The notes beneath the pieces are model-generated. The model was given only the letters and a program-made list of their open reading frames with translations. It ran no database searches and had not been told where the DNA came from. 64,000 nt of DNA from Gammaproteobacteria bacterium (lineage in GTDB: Bacteria; Pseudomonadota; Gammaproteobacteria; HTCC5015). Made by a program: the position numbers and the translations under genes. This document shows positions 28,224-38,200 of this stretch, in pieces. The first letter of the stretch is position 1. Each line of letters begins with the position of its first letter. The stretch covers positions 5,772 through 69,771 of the forward strand of contig JANQRI010000004.1 of assembly GCA_028284675.1 (NCBI GenBank). Direction: 5' to 3'.

Positions 28224-29630
28224 TCAATCCAGTGACTTGACGACACCCTCAACCATTTTTTTCGCGTCACCAAATAGCATCATAGTGTTGTCATTAAAAA
28301 ACAGTGAATTTTGTACACCAGCATATCCAGTGGCCATACTACGCTTGACGAACAATACCGTACGCGCATTTTCAACTTCCAGGATAGGCATTCCGAAAAT
28401 AGGGCTTGCCGGATCAGTTTTCGCGGCCGGATTAGTGACATCGTTGGCACCTATTACAAACGCCACATCCGCCGTTTGGAACTCATTATTAATATCTTCC
28501 AGCTCAAATACTTCATCGTAGGGCACATTGGCTTCTGCAAGTAAAACATTCATATGCCCCGGCATGCGACCCGCCACGGGGTGAATTGCATAGCTCACTT
28601 TCACACCGCTTTCTTTCAGCAAATCTCCCATTTCACGCAATGCGTGTTGTGCTTGCGCTACAGCCATTCCATAGCCGGGCACAATAATGACCGAGCCGGC
28701 ATTCTTCATAATGAATGCGGCATCCTCAGCACTGCCCTGCTTGACCGGCTTATCAGCATCACTGCCGGCAGCTGCAGCTTCCCCGGCATCTGCGCCGAAG
28801 CCGCCCAACAGCACATTAAAAAATGAACGATTCATGCCTTTACACATGATATAGGAAAGTATCGCACCTGAAGAACCAACCAACGCACCGGTTACAATCA
28901 ACGCATTATTCTGTAAAGTAAAACCTATCCCGGCTGCCGCCCAGCCCGAGTATGAATTCAACATGGACACCACAACCGGCATATCCGCTCCGCCAATTGG
29001 GATGATGATTAGCACACCGATAATAAACGCAAGTATCGTCATTGCCCAAAAAACCGACGGCGCCTGATCAAAACAAAAATACACAATCAATCCGATTATC
29101 ATAAGCCCGAGCAACGCATTTAATATATGCTGGCCTTTAAACACGACCGGCGCACCTGACACCAGGCCCTGCAATTTCGTAAATGCAATCACAGAACCGG
29201 AAAACGTGATCGCACCGATAACAACCCCAAGGCTCATTTCTATACGGCTTGCAATAAAAATCTGACCTGTAGCATCAGCCAATCCGAATGCTTCCGGCCT
29301 GCTGAACGCAGCTGCTGCAACCAGCACTGCCGCCATCCCCACAAGACTGTGAAATGCCGCAACCAGTTGCGGCATCGCTGTCATCGGAATACGCAATGCG
29401 ATACTGATACCTATTGAAGCACCCAACACCAGAGCAAGTACTATCCAGCCATAAGAGGTAACTTCCGGACTTGCGATCGTGGTAATGATCGCAATCAACA
29501 TGCCCAACATGCCGAACTTGTTTCCCCGTACCGAAGTTTCCGGTGAAGACAAGCCCCGCAACGCCAGAATAAAAAGCACTGCCGCAACAAGATAGGCCAG
29601 CGCGGTCAAATTCGCATGAAAAGCCGTCAT
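28224..29630 (-). CDS. pntB: NAD(P) transhydrogenase subunit beta
   Basis: A 468-residue protein with about nine N-terminal membrane helices and a C-terminal NADP-binding domain (VIIVPGYGMAVAQAQHAL, then PVAGRMPGHMNVLLAEANVPYD split over residues 340-380, and VIGANDVTNPAA). This is the proton-pumping transhydrogenase that moves hydride from NADH to NADP using the proton gradient. ATG 29630 has GGGGAA upstream. It follows the two alpha-subunit genes in one operon. The length is normal for the family. Confidence 0.96.
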   Translation of the reverse strand: MTAFHANLTALAYLVAAVLFILALRGLSSPETSVRGNKFGMLGMLIAIITTIASPEVTSYGWIVLALVLGASIGISIALRIPMTAMPQLVAAFHSLVGMAAVLVAAAAFSRPEAFGLADATGQIFIASRIEMSLGVVIGAITFSGSVIAFTKLQGLVSGAPVVFKGQHILNALLGLMIIGLIVYFCFDQAPSVFWAMTILAFIIGVLIIIPIGGADMPVVVSMLNSYSGWAAAGIGFTLQNNALIVTGALVGSSGAILSYIMCKGMNRSFFNVLLGGFGADAGEAAAAGSDADKPVKQGSAEDAAFIMKNAGSVIIVPGYGMAVAQAQHALREMGDLLKESGVKVSYAIHPVAGRMPGHMNVLLAEANVPYDEVFELEDINNEFQTADVAFVIGANDVTNPAAKTDPASPIFGMPILEVENARTVLFVKRSMATGYAGVQNSLFFNDNTMMLFGDAKKMVEGVVKSLD

Positions 29631-29642
29631 TATGTTCCCCTG

Positions 29643-29927
29643 TTATTTTTTCTTTTTATACATGCCGAGCATACGTTGAGTTACTGCGAAACCGCCGAAA
29701 ATATTTATTGCGGCAAGCAACATCGCAATAAAGCCCAGCACTTTCGATAAACTTAACTCTTCCGGCCCGGCCGCAATCAGCGCACCGACAATGATCACGC
29801 TCGATATTGCGTTAGTCACCGCCATAAGCGGTGTATGCAGAGCTGGAGTCACACTCCAAACAACGTAATATCCGACGAATACCGCCAACACAAATATCGA
29901 GAGTTGTGAAATAAATTGTGTTTCCAT
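29643..29927 (-). CDS. pntA2: NAD(P) transhydrogenase subunit alpha part 2
   Basis: A 94-residue membrane protein with three to four helices (SIFVLAVFVGYYVVWSVTP, LMAVTNAISSVIIVGALIA, ending MLGMYKKKK). It is the separate membrane part of the alpha subunit in bacteria with a split pntA. ATG 29927 is preferred to 29951 because AAGGATA precedes it and this start avoids overlapping pntA1. Confidence 0.94.
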   Translation of the reverse strand: METQFISQLSIFVLAVFVGYYVVWSVTPALHTPLMAVTNAISSVIIVGALIAAGPEELSLSKVLGFIAMLLAAINIFGGFAVTQRMLGMYKKKK

Positions 29928-29947
29928 AATCTGTATCCTTAAATTTA

Positions 29948-31090
29948 TCAAGCCTTAAAATTTGGGTGCACTACCTGACCATCATGAGTTAACGTGACTG
30001 CCTTGATAATCTCATCTTCCCAGTCTATCTTCAGCTGTTTATCCTGCATTAATGGTGTAATAAAATTAAGTAGATTTTTCGCATACAAAGCGCTTGCATC
30101 CGCAGATAGCCGGCTCGGCACGTTTACATGGCCGATAATTTTTACACCCTCAACCTCAACCACTTCTCCAGGTTTGGATAAAGTGCAATTCCCCCCCTGC
30201 TCCGCAGCCAAATCAACAATGATCGAACCAGGGCGCATACTGTGCACCATTTCATCATTAATTAAGGTCGGCGCGCGCTTGCCGGGAATCAATGCGGTAC
30301 AAATCGCGATATCCTGCTTACGCAAAGTCTCGGCAACCAATTCAGCCTGCTTGCGCTTATAATCATCACTCATTTCTTTTGCATAGCCGCCCGCAGTTTC
30401 AGCCTGCCTGACCTCTTCACTGTCAACCATCACAAACTTTGCACCCAGGCTTTCAACCTGCTCTTTTGCAGCCGGGCGAACATCAGTAGCTGATACGATT
30501 GCACCCAGGCGTCTGGCTGTTGCAATGGCCTGCAAACCAGCCACACCTGCACCCAGCACCATCACTCTTGCGGGCGCCACCGTGCCTGCAGCTGTCATCA
30601 TCATCGGCATCACACGCTGGTATTCATATGCAGCATCCAACACGGCCCGGTATCCAGCCAGATTACTCTGCGAACTTAAGACATCCATGCTTTGCGCGCG
30701 TGTAATTCTGGGCACAAATTCCAGCGCACATGCGGTTATCCCGGCCGCCGCATAGGCTTGCAGCGACTCAGCATCGGCATAAGGCGATAATACGCCCAGA
30801 AGCACTGCGCCGGACTTCATCAGACCAAGCTCGTCAACCCCTTGCTCTCCGGCAACTTGCGGTCGCTGCACTTTTAATACTATATCGGCATCACTCAGAG
30901 TCGCCGCGATATCAGGAACGATTTGCGCGCCAGCCTGCTGATAAGCCTGATCCGGAATCCGGCTGGCCAGCCCGGCGCCGGCCTGAACCAAAACCTCAAA
31001 CCCCATATCCAGATACTTTTTAACCGTATCAGGTGTCCCGGCAACCCGAAACTCATTTGCCCTGGACTCCTTTGGTATTGCTATTTTCAT
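29948..31090 (-). CDS. pntA1: NAD(P) transhydrogenase subunit alpha part 1
   Basis: A 380-residue NAD(H)-binding subunit related to alanine dehydrogenase: MKIAIPKES start, QAGAG, MMTAAGTVAPARVMVLGAG (about 160) as Rossmann motif, IVDLAAEQGGNC and KIIGHVNVPSRL. ATG 31090 matches the family N-terminus; longer forms up to 31159 would run into the hisC side. First gene of the pntA1-pntA2-pntB operon, divergent from hisC with about 150 bp between starts. Confidence 0.95.
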   Translation of the reverse strand: MKIAIPKESRANEFRVAGTPDTVKKYLDMGFEVLVQAGAGLASRIPDQAYQQAGAQIVPDIAATLSDADIVLKVQRPQVAGEQGVDELGLMKSGAVLLGVLSPYADAESLQAYAAAGITACALEFVPRITRAQSMDVLSSQSNLAGYRAVLDAAYEYQRVMPMMMTAAGTVAPARVMVLGAGVAGLQAIATARRLGAIVSATDVRPAAKEQVESLGAKFVMVDSEEVRQAETAGGYAKEMSDDYKRKQAELVAETLRKQDIAICTALIPGKRAPTLINDEMVHSMRPGSIIVDLAAEQGGNCTLSKPGEVVEVEGVKIIGHVNVPSRLSADASALYAKNLLNFITPLMQDKQLKIDWEDEIIKAVTLTHDGQVVHPNFKA

Positions 31091-31242
31091 TAATCGATCG
31101 CCCCTCGGCTGGCTTAAACGAAAAGGGCGAATCATCGCCTTCTTGACCCAAAATGGCAAGAGCTAACACGCTAAATAGCAGCTTGATTTACCCAATCCGG
31201 GCCTCTATAGTCTACGGCCTTTTATTCCAGCACCTTGTTTAT

Positions 31243-32334
31243 ATGATCAACCAGCCAAAACCACGTCCAGGCATCCTGGAAATCCAGCCTTATGTTGCAG
31301 GCAATGTCGGTATCGACAGCCATGAAAAAATTATCCAGCTCGCTTCCAATGAATCAGCTTTAGGGCCAAGCCCAAAAGCTGTTGAAGCCTACCGCGCGGC
31401 CGCTGCGCAACTCCACCGCTACCCGGATGGCAGCTGCCAGGCGCTGCGAAATATGATTGCTGAAAAACACCATATCAACGCCGGGCAAATAGTCTGCGGC
31501 AATGGCTCAGAACGATTGATTGACCTTCTCGCACGCGCTTATGCCGGCCCTGGTGATGAAATTCTGTATAGCCAATATGGGTTTTTGATGTACCCGATAT
31601 GCAGCCTCGCAGCCGGTGCAACTCCGGTGACTGCTGCCGAACAAAACTTTGTTGCGGATACCAATGCACTGCTGGCAGCTGTTACCGAAAAAACACGGGT
31701 GATTTTTCTTGCCAACCCGAACAACCCTACCGGCACATATTTAAATAAAAACGCTTTAAAATCCTTTTATGAGCAATTACCAAAAAATATAGTACTGGTG
31801 ATTGACTCCGCCTATGCTGAATTTGTGACCGTGGCCGACTACAGTGCAGGACATGAACTGATAACACCTGATACAGCCAACGTTGTAGTACTACACACAT
31901 TCTCAAAAATCCATGGCCTTGCGGCACTCAGACTGGGTTGGGCCTACTGTGCAAAACCAATTGCCGAGGTACTGAACCGTATCCGTGGATCATTTAATAT
32001 CAACGCTGCGGCGCAACAAGCCGGTATCGCCGCGCTTCAGGACGATGCTCATCTGACCCGGGCACGCGAACATAACGACAAATGGCTGGGCTGGTTACAA
32101 CAGGCGCTCCAAACCTTGGGACTGCAAATTACGCCCGGCATCGGCAACTTTGTATTAACCCACTTCAAAGACGCCGAACAGTGTAACGCCGCACTGCATT
32201 ACCTTAAACAACGCGGAATTATTGTGCGTTCAGTCAGCAGCTACGGCATACCCAAAAGCTTACGCATAACTGTCGGACTGGAACATGAAAACAAGGCCTG
32301 CATACAGGCACTAACTGAATTTCTGGCACAATAA
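31243..32334 (+). CDS. hisC: Histidinol-phosphate aminotransferase
   Basis: A 363-residue class I/II aminotransferase. Visible are QLASNESALGPSPKA, HRYPDGSC, GNGSERLIDLLARA, NPNNPTGTYL, DSAYAEF and the PLP lysine in HTFSKIHGLAALRLGW. These are the hisC signatures; it converts imidazole acetol phosphate to histidinol phosphate. ATG 31243 (MINQPKPRPGI) fits the family start, although no good ribosome binding site is seen. It stands alone rather than in a his operon, so it may be a second copy with wider aromatic or phenylalanine use. Confidence 0.92.
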   Translation: MINQPKPRPGILEIQPYVAGNVGIDSHEKIIQLASNESALGPSPKAVEAYRAAAAQLHRYPDGSCQALRNMIAEKHHINAGQIVCGNGSERLIDLLARAYAGPGDEILYSQYGFLMYPICSLAAGATPVTAAEQNFVADTNALLAAVTEKTRVIFLANPNNPTGTYLNKNALKSFYEQLPKNIVLVIDSAYAEFVTVADYSAGHELITPDTANVVVLHTFSKIHGLAALRLGWAYCAKPIAEVLNRIRGSFNINAAAQQAGIAALQDDAHLTRAREHNDKWLGWLQQALQTLGLQITPGIGNFVLTHFKDAEQCNAALHYLKQRGIIVRSVSSYGIPKSLRITVGLEHENKACIQALTEFLAQ

Positions 32335-32415
32335 GCCACGCACACAGGCCATGCTGTTTGACTCGACTACAATCCTGTGGCACTGTAGCCCGCCGTATTC
32401 AGCGGCTAATTCCCT

Positions 32416-33489
32416 ATGGTTGATTTAAGCCTTATAGAAGCACCACCCATAAAAACTGCGGAACCCGGCAGTGGTCCAATTGAAACCGACATGGTTATTA
32501 TCGGCGCCGGCCCGGCCGGACTGTTCGCAGCCTTTGAAGCCGGGTTGCTGGATATTAAATGTCATTTCGTCGACGCACTGGACAAACCGGGCGGGCAATG
32601 TGCTGAGCTTTACCCGGAAAAGCCGCTTTTTGATATTGCCGGAATTCCCGCCTGCACCGGGCAGGAATTAACCAACTCACTACTGAAACAATGCTCCCCA
32701 TTCGAACCGGTATTTCACCTTAACCAACAGGCGGAGAAGCTTGAGCGACATGAGGACAAATGGCAGCTCACCACCTCTGAAAACACTGTCCTGCAGGCGC
32801 CTTGCATAGTGATCGCTGCAGGCGGCGGCAGCTTTGTACCGAAAAAGCTGACATTGCCGAATGCACAGGACTTTGAAAACACATCGCTTTATTATGCAGT
32901 CCGTAAGATGGCCACATTTGAAGGCAAAAACCTGGTAATCGCCGGCGGAGGCGACTCCGCACTGGATTGGACTTTAAACCTGCAACCGCTGGCCAAGCGA
33001 CTGACCCTGATACATCGCCGCGACCAGTTCAGAGCAGCACCGGATTCAGTTGCAAAAATGCACAAACTGGTTGAGCAGGGAAAAATAGATTTCGTGACGG
33101 GTCAAATTACCGGCCTTAACGGCAAGGATCAGCAACTGCATAGCATCAGCGTAAAAACTGCAGAAACCGAGCAAAATATCGAATGTGATGCATTGCTGGC
33201 ATTTTATGGACTGACGATGAAACTCGGCCCAATCGCCGACTGGGGGCTGAACCTGAGCCAGAACCACATCGACGTCAGTAACGAGACTTTCGAAACCAGC
33301 ACTGCCGGCATATTTGCAATCGGCGATATTTGCCAGTACCCGGGGAAACTCAAACTGATATTGTCTGGCTTTCATGAAGCTGCGCTGATGGCCCATACCG
33401 CCCATCATTATGTGCATCCGGACAAAAAACTGGTTTTCCGATATACGACCAGCAGTAAAGACCTGCATCAAAAACTTGGAGTGACCTGA
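32416..33489 (+). CDS. Ferredoxin-NADP reductase, thioredoxin-reductase type
   Basis: A 357-residue flavoprotein with an FAD motif VIIGAGPAGLFAAFEAG near 27, an NADP motif VIAGGGDSALDW near 174, HRRDQFRA, and a C-terminal GIFAIGDICQYPGKLKLI block. It lacks the CxxC redox pair of thioredoxin reductase, which fits the FNR-type 2 family. Its TGA overlaps the ATG of the 2Fe-2S ferredoxin by one base, so the ferredoxin is its likely partner. It passes electrons between NADPH and ferredoxin in the cytoplasm. Confidence 0.9.
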   Translation: MVDLSLIEAPPIKTAEPGSGPIETDMVIIGAGPAGLFAAFEAGLLDIKCHFVDALDKPGGQCAELYPEKPLFDIAGIPACTGQELTNSLLKQCSPFEPVFHLNQQAEKLERHEDKWQLTTSENTVLQAPCIVIAAGGGSFVPKKLTLPNAQDFENTSLYYAVRKMATFEGKNLVIAGGGDSALDWTLNLQPLAKRLTLIHRRDQFRAAPDSVAKMHKLVEQGKIDFVTGQITGLNGKDQQLHSISVKTAETEQNIECDALLAFYGLTMKLGPIADWGLNLSQNHIDVSNETFETSTAGIFAIGDICQYPGKLKLILSGFHEAALMAHTAHHYVHPDKKLVFRYTTSSKDLHQKLGVT

Positions 33490-33812
33490 TGGGTGAAATC
33501 ATCGTTACCGACCTGAAAAACGAAAAACATACCGTGGAAGCCACCGAGGGGCTGTCGGTGATGGAGATCATCTATGATGCCAATGTGCCGATCAAAGCCA
33601 CCTGTTTTGGCTGCTGCAGCTGTTCAACCTGTCATGTCTATGTCGACCCGGAATGGATAAACCGGATAGAACCACGCTCAGAAGAGGAAGAGGAAATTCT
33701 GGATATGGCTGTGGATTTTCGCGATAACTCGCGACTCAGCTGCCAAATACTTTATAATAACGACCTGAATGGGCTTCAGGTCACCCTGGCCGAAGAAACC
33801 AAGACCGACTGA
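33489..33812 (+). CDS. Adrenodoxin-type 2Fe-2S ferredoxin
   Basis: A 107-residue protein with cysteines in ATCFGCCSCSTCHVYVD (Cys-x5-Cys-x2-Cys pattern) and the fourth in RLSCQI, as in adrenodoxin, putidaredoxin and Fdx of the Isc system. It overlaps the stop of the reductase gene (TGATG) and lies 50 bp before a 7Fe ferredoxin gene. It is far from isc genes, so a dedicated electron carrier for the neighbouring reductase is more likely. Confidence 0.92.
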   Translation: MGEIIVTDLKNEKHTVEATEGLSVMEIIYDANVPIKATCFGCCSCSTCHVYVDPEWINRIEPRSEEEEEILDMAVDFRDNSRLSCQILYNNDLNGLQVTLAEETKTD

Positions 33813-33862
33813 TGTCGGTCATTACTATTTGACCCCTGTTTTACTTGGAATGGTGAATTGCA

Positions 33863-34192
33863 ATGACGTACGTTGTAACTGAGAAATGTATCAAGTGTAA
33901 ATATACAGACTGCGTGGAAGTATGCCCGGTCGACTGCTTTTACGAGGGCGAGAACATGCTGGTCATCAACCCGGATGAGTGCATAGACTGCGGTGTCTGT
34001 GAACCGGAATGCCCGGTGGAAGCAATTATCCCCGACACCGAGGAAGACACCGAAAAATGGGTGGAGCTGAACAACAAGTATGCGGTCAACTGGCCGAATA
34101 TCACGGTGAGGAAAGACCCCTTGCCGGAAGCCGAAGAGTTCAAAGATGTTGCCGACAAGCTTCAGTATTTAAGCGAAGAGCCCGGCGCCTGA
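33863..34192 (+). CDS. fdxA: 7Fe ferredoxin
   Basis: A 109-residue ferredoxin with CIKCKYTDCVEVCPVDCF and CIDCGVCEPECPVEAI, the 3Fe-4S plus 4Fe-4S pattern of the FdxA family, and the usual acidic C-terminus. It lies 50 bp after the 2Fe-2S ferredoxin and is probably cotranscribed. The gene converges on ppnN with 13 bp between stops. Confidence 0.95.
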   Translation: MTYVVTEKCIKCKYTDCVEVCPVDCFYEGENMLVINPDECIDCGVCEPECPVEAIIPDTEEDTEKWVELNNKYAVNWPNITVRKDPLPEAEEFKDVADKLQYLSEEPGA

Positions 34193-34205
34193 GTATTCCC
34201 CCGCC

Positions 34206-35582
34206 CTATACCGCAAGCTCATAACAAGGCTTATATCCTTCGCCGGCCAGCTTCATTCTGTGCTGTGCGGCGAAGGACTCCAACAGCTTATCCATTTGCC
34301 GCATAATTGCCGGATCGCCATTGATACGAAACGGCCCTTTTTCCTGCACCCGTCTGACACCGGAATCCTTAATATTACCCGCAACAATACCTGAAAATGC
34401 GCGACGCATATTGTACGCCAGCTCATAACGGCTCATCGACTCATGCAACTGCAGGCTTTCCATATTTTCATGGGTGGGCTCAAAAGGGATTTGAAATTCA
34501 GGGCTAATCTTCAACCGCCAATTATAATAATAGGCATCCGAATGCTTACGTCGAAACTCATATACCTTTTGCGTACCTTCCAATAACGCCTCAGCTACCG
34601 CGGCCGGATCACCAACAATGATCCGGTAAAATTTGCGCGCCTCATCACCTAAAGTAGCCGCGATAAAACTGTCAATCTGAGCAAAATAAGCCTCGCTGGA
34701 CTTCGGCCCGGTAAAAATCAACGGAAATGGCAAATCCACATTTTCCGGATTCAATAAAATCCCCAACAAAAATAAAATTTCTTCGGCAGTACCGACACCG
34801 CCGGGAAAAACAACAAACGCATGACCCAAACGCACAAACGCCTCCAGGCGTTTCTCAATATCCGGCATAATGATGAGCTCATTAACCATAGGATTGGGCG
34901 ATTCGGCGGCAATAATCCCGGGCTCCGACAAACCGATGTAACGCCCGGCATGGGTACGCTGCTTAAGGTGACCAATCGCCGCGCCTTTCATCGGTCCTTT
35001 CATCGCACCGGCACCGCAACCGGTACAAATATGTAACTGGCGCAAACCAATCTGATAGCCCACTTCTTTAGTATAATCATACTCCGTGCGGTTGATGGAA
35101 TGGCCGCCCCAGCAAACCACGATATCAAAGCGTGATCGGGTGCGTAAGGAGTTCGCGTTCCGCAAAATATGAAACACAAAATTGGTGATACCTTCAGAAG
35201 TCTCCAGATCCAGGCCACTGTGTTTTTCCAGCTCATCGCTGACATACAAAATATCCCGCAGAACCGCAAACAAGTGATCCTTCACACCCAATATCATTTT
35301 ACCGTCAACAAACGCGCTGGCCGGCGCGTTCGAAACCTCCAGCTTAACGCCGCGATCCTGTTGCAAAACCTGCACATCAAAATCTGCAAACTCATTGAGC
35401 AACTGCAATGCATCATCAGTTTCATTACCGCAATTCAGCACTGCCAGCGAGCAGCGCCGGAAAATTTCATGCAAACCTCCGGCACTCGCGCCTCTAAGCT
35501 TGCCGACCTCGTATTGCGATAAGACCCTGAGACTGCCGGTAGGTGAAACCACGGCATTCACTTTTTTATTTTTCATTAACAT
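34206..35582 (-). CDS. ppnN: Nucleotide 5'-monophosphate nucleosidase (LOG family)
   Basis: A 458-residue protein of the PpnN/YgdH family. The LOG core shows CTGCGAGAMKGPMKGA, GLSEPGIIAAESPNPMVNELI and the PGGVGTAEE motif (about 268). N-terminal and C-terminal extensions match full-length PpnN, which cleaves purine and pyrimidine nucleoside monophosphates to base and ribose 5-phosphate and is tuned by (p)ppGpp in E. coli. Two in-frame ATGs (35582 and 35576) are possible. Confidence 0.93.
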   Translation of the reverse strand: MLMKNKKVNAVVSPTGSLRVLSQYEVGKLRGASAGGLHEIFRRCSLAVLNCGNETDDALQLLNEFADFDVQVLQQDRGVKLEVSNAPASAFVDGKMILGVKDHLFAVLRDILYVSDELEKHSGLDLETSEGITNFVFHILRNANSLRTRSRFDIVVCWGGHSINRTEYDYTKEVGYQIGLRQLHICTGCGAGAMKGPMKGAAIGHLKQRTHAGRYIGLSEPGIIAAESPNPMVNELIIMPDIEKRLEAFVRLGHAFVVFPGGVGTAEEILFLLGILLNPENVDLPFPLIFTGPKSSEAYFAQIDSFIAATLGDEARKFYRIIVGDPAAVAEALLEGTQKVYEFRRKHSDAYYYNWRLKISPEFQIPFEPTHENMESLQLHESMSRYELAYNMRRAFSGIVAGNIKDSGVRRVQEKGPFRINGDPAIMRQMDKLLESFAAQHRMKLAGEGYKPCYELAV

Positions 35583-35645
35583 TTAATCTCAGTATCGGCA
35601 GCAGAACGGTAAAATAAACACAATTAAAAGGTGTTTTATGCTGCC

Positions 35646-36068
35646 TTACCCCTCTATTTCATCAGTATCAACCTGCCCGGACAGCTGGCGGCGAATATGT
35701 GACCAGGACATGCCGGTTGCCAACACCAGTGCCAGCACAAACTCGGCCACATATGCCACCGCATTGGCACTATCAACCGGAAGAATTTTCCAGTCAATAA
35801 GCACCCAGATAAATGTACCAAATAAAGCAGCCGCCAAAATCAGACCCACCGCACCCAACGAATTCATCGTTGCACGCACAAAAATCACCCAACCAATCAA
35901 CAGCACAACACCGACAAACAGCTTTTGCACACGCATATGCTCAAGGTCAGCGACCACCCAATGGTAAAAAGACACCTCGCTGGGGTTATAGGTCGCAAAC
36001 ACCAAAACAAGCGCAGCGAAAAAGCGTATAAAAAAATTACGGGTGCCAAATCGCCCAATGACTGTCAT
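35646..36068 (-). CDS. DUF6524-like membrane protein, 140 aa
   Basis: Four hydrophobic segments follow a short basic start (RFGTRNFFIRFFAALVLVFATYNPSEVSFYHWV). The N-terminal wording fits the DUF6524 family as I remember it. The C-terminus is short and polar (LSGQVDTDEIEG). GGGGGA lies before ATG 36068. It follows thiC on the same strand after 62 bp. Function unknown. Confidence 0.75.
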   Translation of the reverse strand: MTVIGRFGTRNFFIRFFAALVLVFATYNPSEVSFYHWVVADLEHMRVQKLFVGVVLLIGWVIFVRATMNSLGAVGLILAAALFGTFIWVLIDWKILPVDSANAVAYVAEFVLALVLATGMSWSHIRRQLSGQVDTDEIEG

Positions 36069-36129
36069 GCTATCCCCCGGTGTAAAAACCCATTAATACC
36101 TAAAAATATAAACGACTAATCTAAAATAA

Positions 36130-38031
36130 CTATTCTTTCCGGTAAATCTCACCACCACCGGCATTAAACTGCTGAGCCTGCTCTTCCATACCGGTTGTCA
36201 ATGCCTGCTGCACATCAGCAATACCCTTGGCCTGAGCATAATCCCTAACTTCCTGGGTGATCTTCATTGAGCAAAAGTGCGGACCGCACATGGAGCAGAA
36301 ATGCGCCACTTTGGCCGAATCTTTCGGCAATGTTTCATCGTGATATTCCCGCGCCCGTTCAGGGTCAAGGCTTAAATTAAACTGATCCTCCCAACGAAAC
36401 TCGAAACGGGCTTTGGATAATGCATTGTCACGCAACTGTGCACCGGGGTGTCCTTTGGCAAGATCAGCCGCATGCGCGGCAATCTTGTATGCAATAATGC
36501 CATCACGCACATCCTGCTTATTGGGCAACCCAAGATGCTCTTTCGGCGTCACATAACAAAGCATCGCGGTACCATACCAACCGATCTGAGCAGCCCCAAT
36601 AGCGGATGTAATATGATCATATGCCGGTGCAATATCGGTGGTTAACGGGCCCAGCGTATAAAACGGCGCTTCAAAGCAATCCGACAACTGCTTGTCCATG
36701 TTTTCTTTGATCAACTGCATGGGCACATGCCCGGGCCCCTCAATCATCACCTGCACATCGTGTCGCCAGGCTATTGAAGTCAGCTCACCCAAGGTTTCCA
36801 ACTCTGCAAACTGCGCCTCATCATTCGCATCGGCGATACAGCCTGGGCGCAAACCATCGCCCAGTGAAAACGACACATCATACGCTTTCATGATTTCACA
36901 GATCTCTTCAAAGTGCGTATATAAAAAGTTCTCTTTATGATGTGCCAGGCACCATTTCGCCATAATCGAGCCACCACGAGACACAATACCGGTCACACGT
37001 TTTGCGGTCAGCGGCACGTAGGGTAAACGTACGCCGGCATGAATCGTAAAATAATCCACACCCTGTTCAGCCTGCTCGACAAGCGTATCCCGGAAAAGCT
37101 CCCAGGTAAGTTCTTCCGCACGGCCGTTAACTTTCTCCAGGGCCTGGTAGATCGGTACCGTACCGATCGGTACCGGCGAGTTACGCAAAATCCATTCACG
37201 GGTTTCATGAATGTTTTTCCCGGTCGAAAGATCCATCACGGTATCCCCACCCCAACGAACCGCCCAGACCATTTTCTCCACCTCTTCTGCAATCGAAGAA
37301 GTGACCGCGGAGTTGCCTATATTGGTATTAATTTTGACCAAAAAGTTACGCCCTATAATCATGGGCTCAAGTTCAGGGTGATTGATATTCGCCGGAATAA
37401 TAGCCCGCCCGGCAGCAAGCTCAGCCCGAACAAACTCGGGAGTGATCGTCTCCGGCAGGCCGGCGCCAAAAGCCATACCCGGATGTTGTCGTAATAATTG
37501 ACGGTATCGCGGATCATCACGCAATTCCTGCAAACGCATCGACTCCCGTAATGCAACAAACTCCATTTCCGGGGTAATCACACCTTTTTTTGCATAATGC
37601 ATCTGCGATACATTCATACCGGCTTTCGCCTTCCTCGGTGCTCTGAGGTGCTCGAAACGTAAATGCGCCAGTTTAGGATCGTCCTGACGCTGCCTGCCAT
37701 ACTCTGAACTCAGGCTATCAAGCTGTTCACTGTCATCACGCGCCTCTATCCAGGGATTGCGTAACGGTGTCAAACCTTGCAGCAAATCGATTTGAGCTGT
37801 CGGATCCGAATAAGGCCCGGAAGTGTCATATACCGGGATCGGCGGGTTCTGTTCAGCACCCCCGGCACCCCCGGCACCCACTGTTGCCGAACATGTGATT
37901 TCACGTAATGGCACCCGGATATCCGGGCTGGAACCTTCTATATAGACTTTTTTTGAGCCGGGAATCGGCCGGGTGACTTCCGCTGATAATTGCGCGGTTT
38001 TGCGTAAAAACTCATCAGGAATTGCATTCAT
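36130..38031 (-). CDS. thiC: Phosphomethylpyrimidine synthase
   Basis: A 633-residue radical-SAM enzyme that turns aminoimidazole ribotide into HMP phosphate for thiamine. Recognisable are PITPEFVRAELAAGRAIIP-type core sequence (near 200), NIGNSAVTSSIAEEV, GADTVMDLS-like GGDTVMDLSTG, SLGDGLRPGC and the C-terminal iron-sulfur motif CSMCGPHFCSMK. A Gly-rich insertion (VGAGGAGGAE) sits near residue 52 and may be lineage-specific. A TPP riboswitch lies in its leader. Confidence 0.97.
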   Translation of the reverse strand: MNAIPDEFLRKTAQLSAEVTRPIPGSKKVYIEGSSPDIRVPLREITCSATVGAGGAGGAEQNPPIPVYDTSGPYSDPTAQIDLLQGLTPLRNPWIEARDDSEQLDSLSSEYGRQRQDDPKLAHLRFEHLRAPRKAKAGMNVSQMHYAKKGVITPEMEFVALRESMRLQELRDDPRYRQLLRQHPGMAFGAGLPETITPEFVRAELAAGRAIIPANINHPELEPMIIGRNFLVKINTNIGNSAVTSSIAEEVEKMVWAVRWGGDTVMDLSTGKNIHETREWILRNSPVPIGTVPIYQALEKVNGRAEELTWELFRDTLVEQAEQGVDYFTIHAGVRLPYVPLTAKRVTGIVSRGGSIMAKWCLAHHKENFLYTHFEEICEIMKAYDVSFSLGDGLRPGCIADANDEAQFAELETLGELTSIAWRHDVQVMIEGPGHVPMQLIKENMDKQLSDCFEAPFYTLGPLTTDIAPAYDHITSAIGAAQIGWYGTAMLCYVTPKEHLGLPNKQDVRDGIIAYKIAAHAADLAKGHPGAQLRDNALSKARFEFRWEDQFNLSLDPERAREYHDETLPKDSAKVAHFCSMCGPHFCSMKITQEVRDYAQAKGIADVQQALTTGMEEQAQQFNAGGGEIYRKE

Positions 38032-38099
38032 GGGCCCGCATGCTCCATTTTAAGAGAGTGAATGTATGGCGGGAATGCCACGAAAATCCGGATTACTTT

Positions 38100-38200
38100 C
38101 GCAAGCTTCCCTCCGCCGGTGTTAACCGGTTCAGGTTCAAAGGGTTTAAATCTCAACCGGCGTTCATGCACTAACTGACACCGGTACCCCTAGCCATCTT
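38100..38200 (-). promoter_or_regulatory. TPP riboswitch (THI element)
   Basis: On the minus strand, CTAGGGGTACCGGTG, then GGTTGAGAT, then ACCCTTTGAACCTGAACCGG, TTAACACCGGCGGAGGGAAGC follow in the order of the THI box. It lies about 70 bp upstream of thiC. TPP binding is expected to reduce thiC expression. Confidence 0.93.
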
